Translations under genes and position numbers: made by a program | DNA from: Paracentrotus lividus | Lineage: Eukaryota > Echinodermata > Echinoidea > Camarodonta > Echinidae | Assembly (NCBI GenBank): GCA_940671915.1 | Contig: CALNVZ010003426.1 | Coordinates: 38,568,279-38,632,278 of the forward strand | Direction of reading: 5' to 3' | Length of the DNA: 64,000 nucleotides | Shown here: in pieces, positions 62,843 to 64,000 of the stretch | How the letters are laid out: every line of letters starts with the position of its first letter | Numbering within the stretch: position 1 is the stretch's first letter | Notes under the pieces: generated by a model | Told to the model about the DNA's origin: nothing | Databases searched by the model: none | Seen by the model: the letters and a program-made list of their open reading frames with translations, nothing else

Positions 62843-64000
62843 CGCCCAAAGAATTTTATACCTTTATTCATGATTTCTGTTTTCGTATCATGACGCTTTT
62901 CCTCTATTTTTAAGAGATGATGGGCGTGTCTATATCTAACCTATGACGTAGTGATGACGTACTTGTTTGTCTGTTTATTATTTTTTACGATTTCATAAAG
63001 TGACGTCACTTACCTGACCACTTTCATTTGTTTTTTTGGACGCTCTCCTCGGACGAGTCTATGCACGCCGCCCTCCTCACCGTTGTGCAATGTCCAAACT
63101 ATAGGGACCCTCCTTTTCCCGCTTCTTCGTGACGTCATCCCATCGATTTTTTTTACGGTCCTCTGCTGTTTTCAATTTGCCGTCGTGAATTTCTATTGTT
63201 CTCCTTCATTTTTTTTTTATATCCAACCTTCCATCTTTTTGAATTTCATGGTTCAGGATTCTTTTTTCAAATTCATGTCTATCTTTATCGAACTTTATTT
63301 TATCTATAATGATTGATTCATAATTTAATCATGTTCATTATTCCATAAAACTATTGATCCATACTTTATATCAAGATATCCATATTTATTGATCTTTAAT
63401 CGATATTTATTGATTTTTAATCCATATTTATTGATCCATATTTATCGATCCATATTTCATAATTATTGATTAATCAATAATTTGATATTCATATTTTTAT
63501 GGGACTCCACGTACATACATACTACTCACATGATATGTGTTTTCATTCATAAATTTCAAAGCTATAAATATTCATGAAAAGTATATCAATATTGATGTTG
63601 AATGATCTCAGCAAGTGTTCTGATTGGTCAAAATATTTCTTGGGCATAACTTGACCTTACTTGATATTAGCATAGGTCGATTCTACACAAGACAGACAAA
63701 AAGGATCACGCGATGAGGACTCATTTTTAGAAAGTAAGTGATTTATTTTTATATTTATACATTATAATAGATCTAGCCACATAATTCTTTTATAAACATA
63801 GAATCTAGAGATTCTATACAACTACAGATCTCCCTGAAATTGTACTTTTAAGTACAAACATTTGGGAGACATTGTTAGTCATGTCAAAATGACTTCAAAA
63901 TCGCCTGCCATTGACTATGTACATGGCTGAAAAGCAGCCATGAAAGGCGTTTTAGCATCCCTACGTAAATGTATATAGTAAACTTCCACCGGTCGATGGG
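62843..64000. repeat. Right arm (TIR) of the large element
   Basis: Uninterrupted inverse of the three left-arm pieces, running from GGGCGAG at its inner end to CCCATC.ACCGG at the window edge. It serves as the empty-site reference for the two insertions in the left arm. The TATA box, CRE palindromes and iterons are conserved between arms. Confidence 0.88.

Larger units (their letters stand above)
48924..64000. mobile_element. Large TIR element, at least 15 kb, with arms of about 1.15 kb
   Basis: The right arm (62843-64000) is the inverse of a left arm now in three pieces: 48924-49032, 54546-54907 and 56936-57607. The pieces total about 1.14 kb against at least 1.16 kb. The outer end begins CCCATC.ACCGGTGGAA. 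The right end may run past the window. Arms carry iteron-like repeats, CRE palindromes and an inward TATA box. The interior (57.6-62.8 kb) has a broken finger-protein gene, nested elements, a degenerate minisatellite and a LINE relic. No transposase or polymerase gene is seen, so the superfamily is unknown. Confidence 0.8.

Overview
The window reads as nuclear DNA of a marine invertebrate, most likely an echinoderm and probably a sea urchin. This is inference. It rests on intron-split animal genes, foldback elements whose arms are built of 15-bp tandem repeats (the layout known from sea urchin TU elements), and very dense non-autonomous DNA transposons. The sequence is AT-rich, has two assembly gaps, and shows no prokaryotic gene organisation.

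Two host genes can be reconstructed. The first is a three-exon, 409-residue rhodopsin-class GPCR on the + strand (2629-12239), closest in motif layout to muscarinic acetylcholine receptors but with altered pocket residues. The second is a six-exon, 579-residue SLC16/monocarboxylate-type MFS transporter on the - strand (45215-16655). Its first intron is about 24 kb and is packed with mobile elements. All splice phases agree in both genes. The two genes converge on a 4.4-kb intergenic space (12.2-16.7 kb) holding a tandem SINE, three MITEs and an assembly gap. Nothing indicates that they work together.

Region by region: 1-2.6 kb is noncoding with a perfect 42-bp hairpin and a GA microsatellite. 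2.6-12.2 kb is the GPCR with MITEs in its introns. 12.2-16.7 kb is intergenic repeats. 16.7-20.9 kb holds MCT exons 6 to 2. 21-45 kb is MCT intron 1, with a degenerate non-LTR retrotransposon split by a hAT-like insertion, a TU-like foldback element (26.5-31.3 kb) and an indel-rich second copy of it (31.5-38.7 kb) that looks like uncorrected long-read filler. Short-repeat foldbacks fill the rest. 45.0-45.2 kb is MCT exon 1.

From 48.9 kb to the window end lies a nested transposon stack. The outermost element (at least 15 kb) has inverted arms of about 1.15 kb that carry iteron-like repeats, CRE palindromes and an inward-facing TATA box. One arm drives a decayed C2H2-finger/acidic/helical gene. 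Its left arm is split by a 5.5-kb element with a 9-bp target duplication and GAA-triloop hairpins at both ends. That element itself contains a 3-kb foldback made of 18-bp dyads. A second, 2-kb TIR element also splits the left arm. The interior holds further nested insertions and a LINE fragment.
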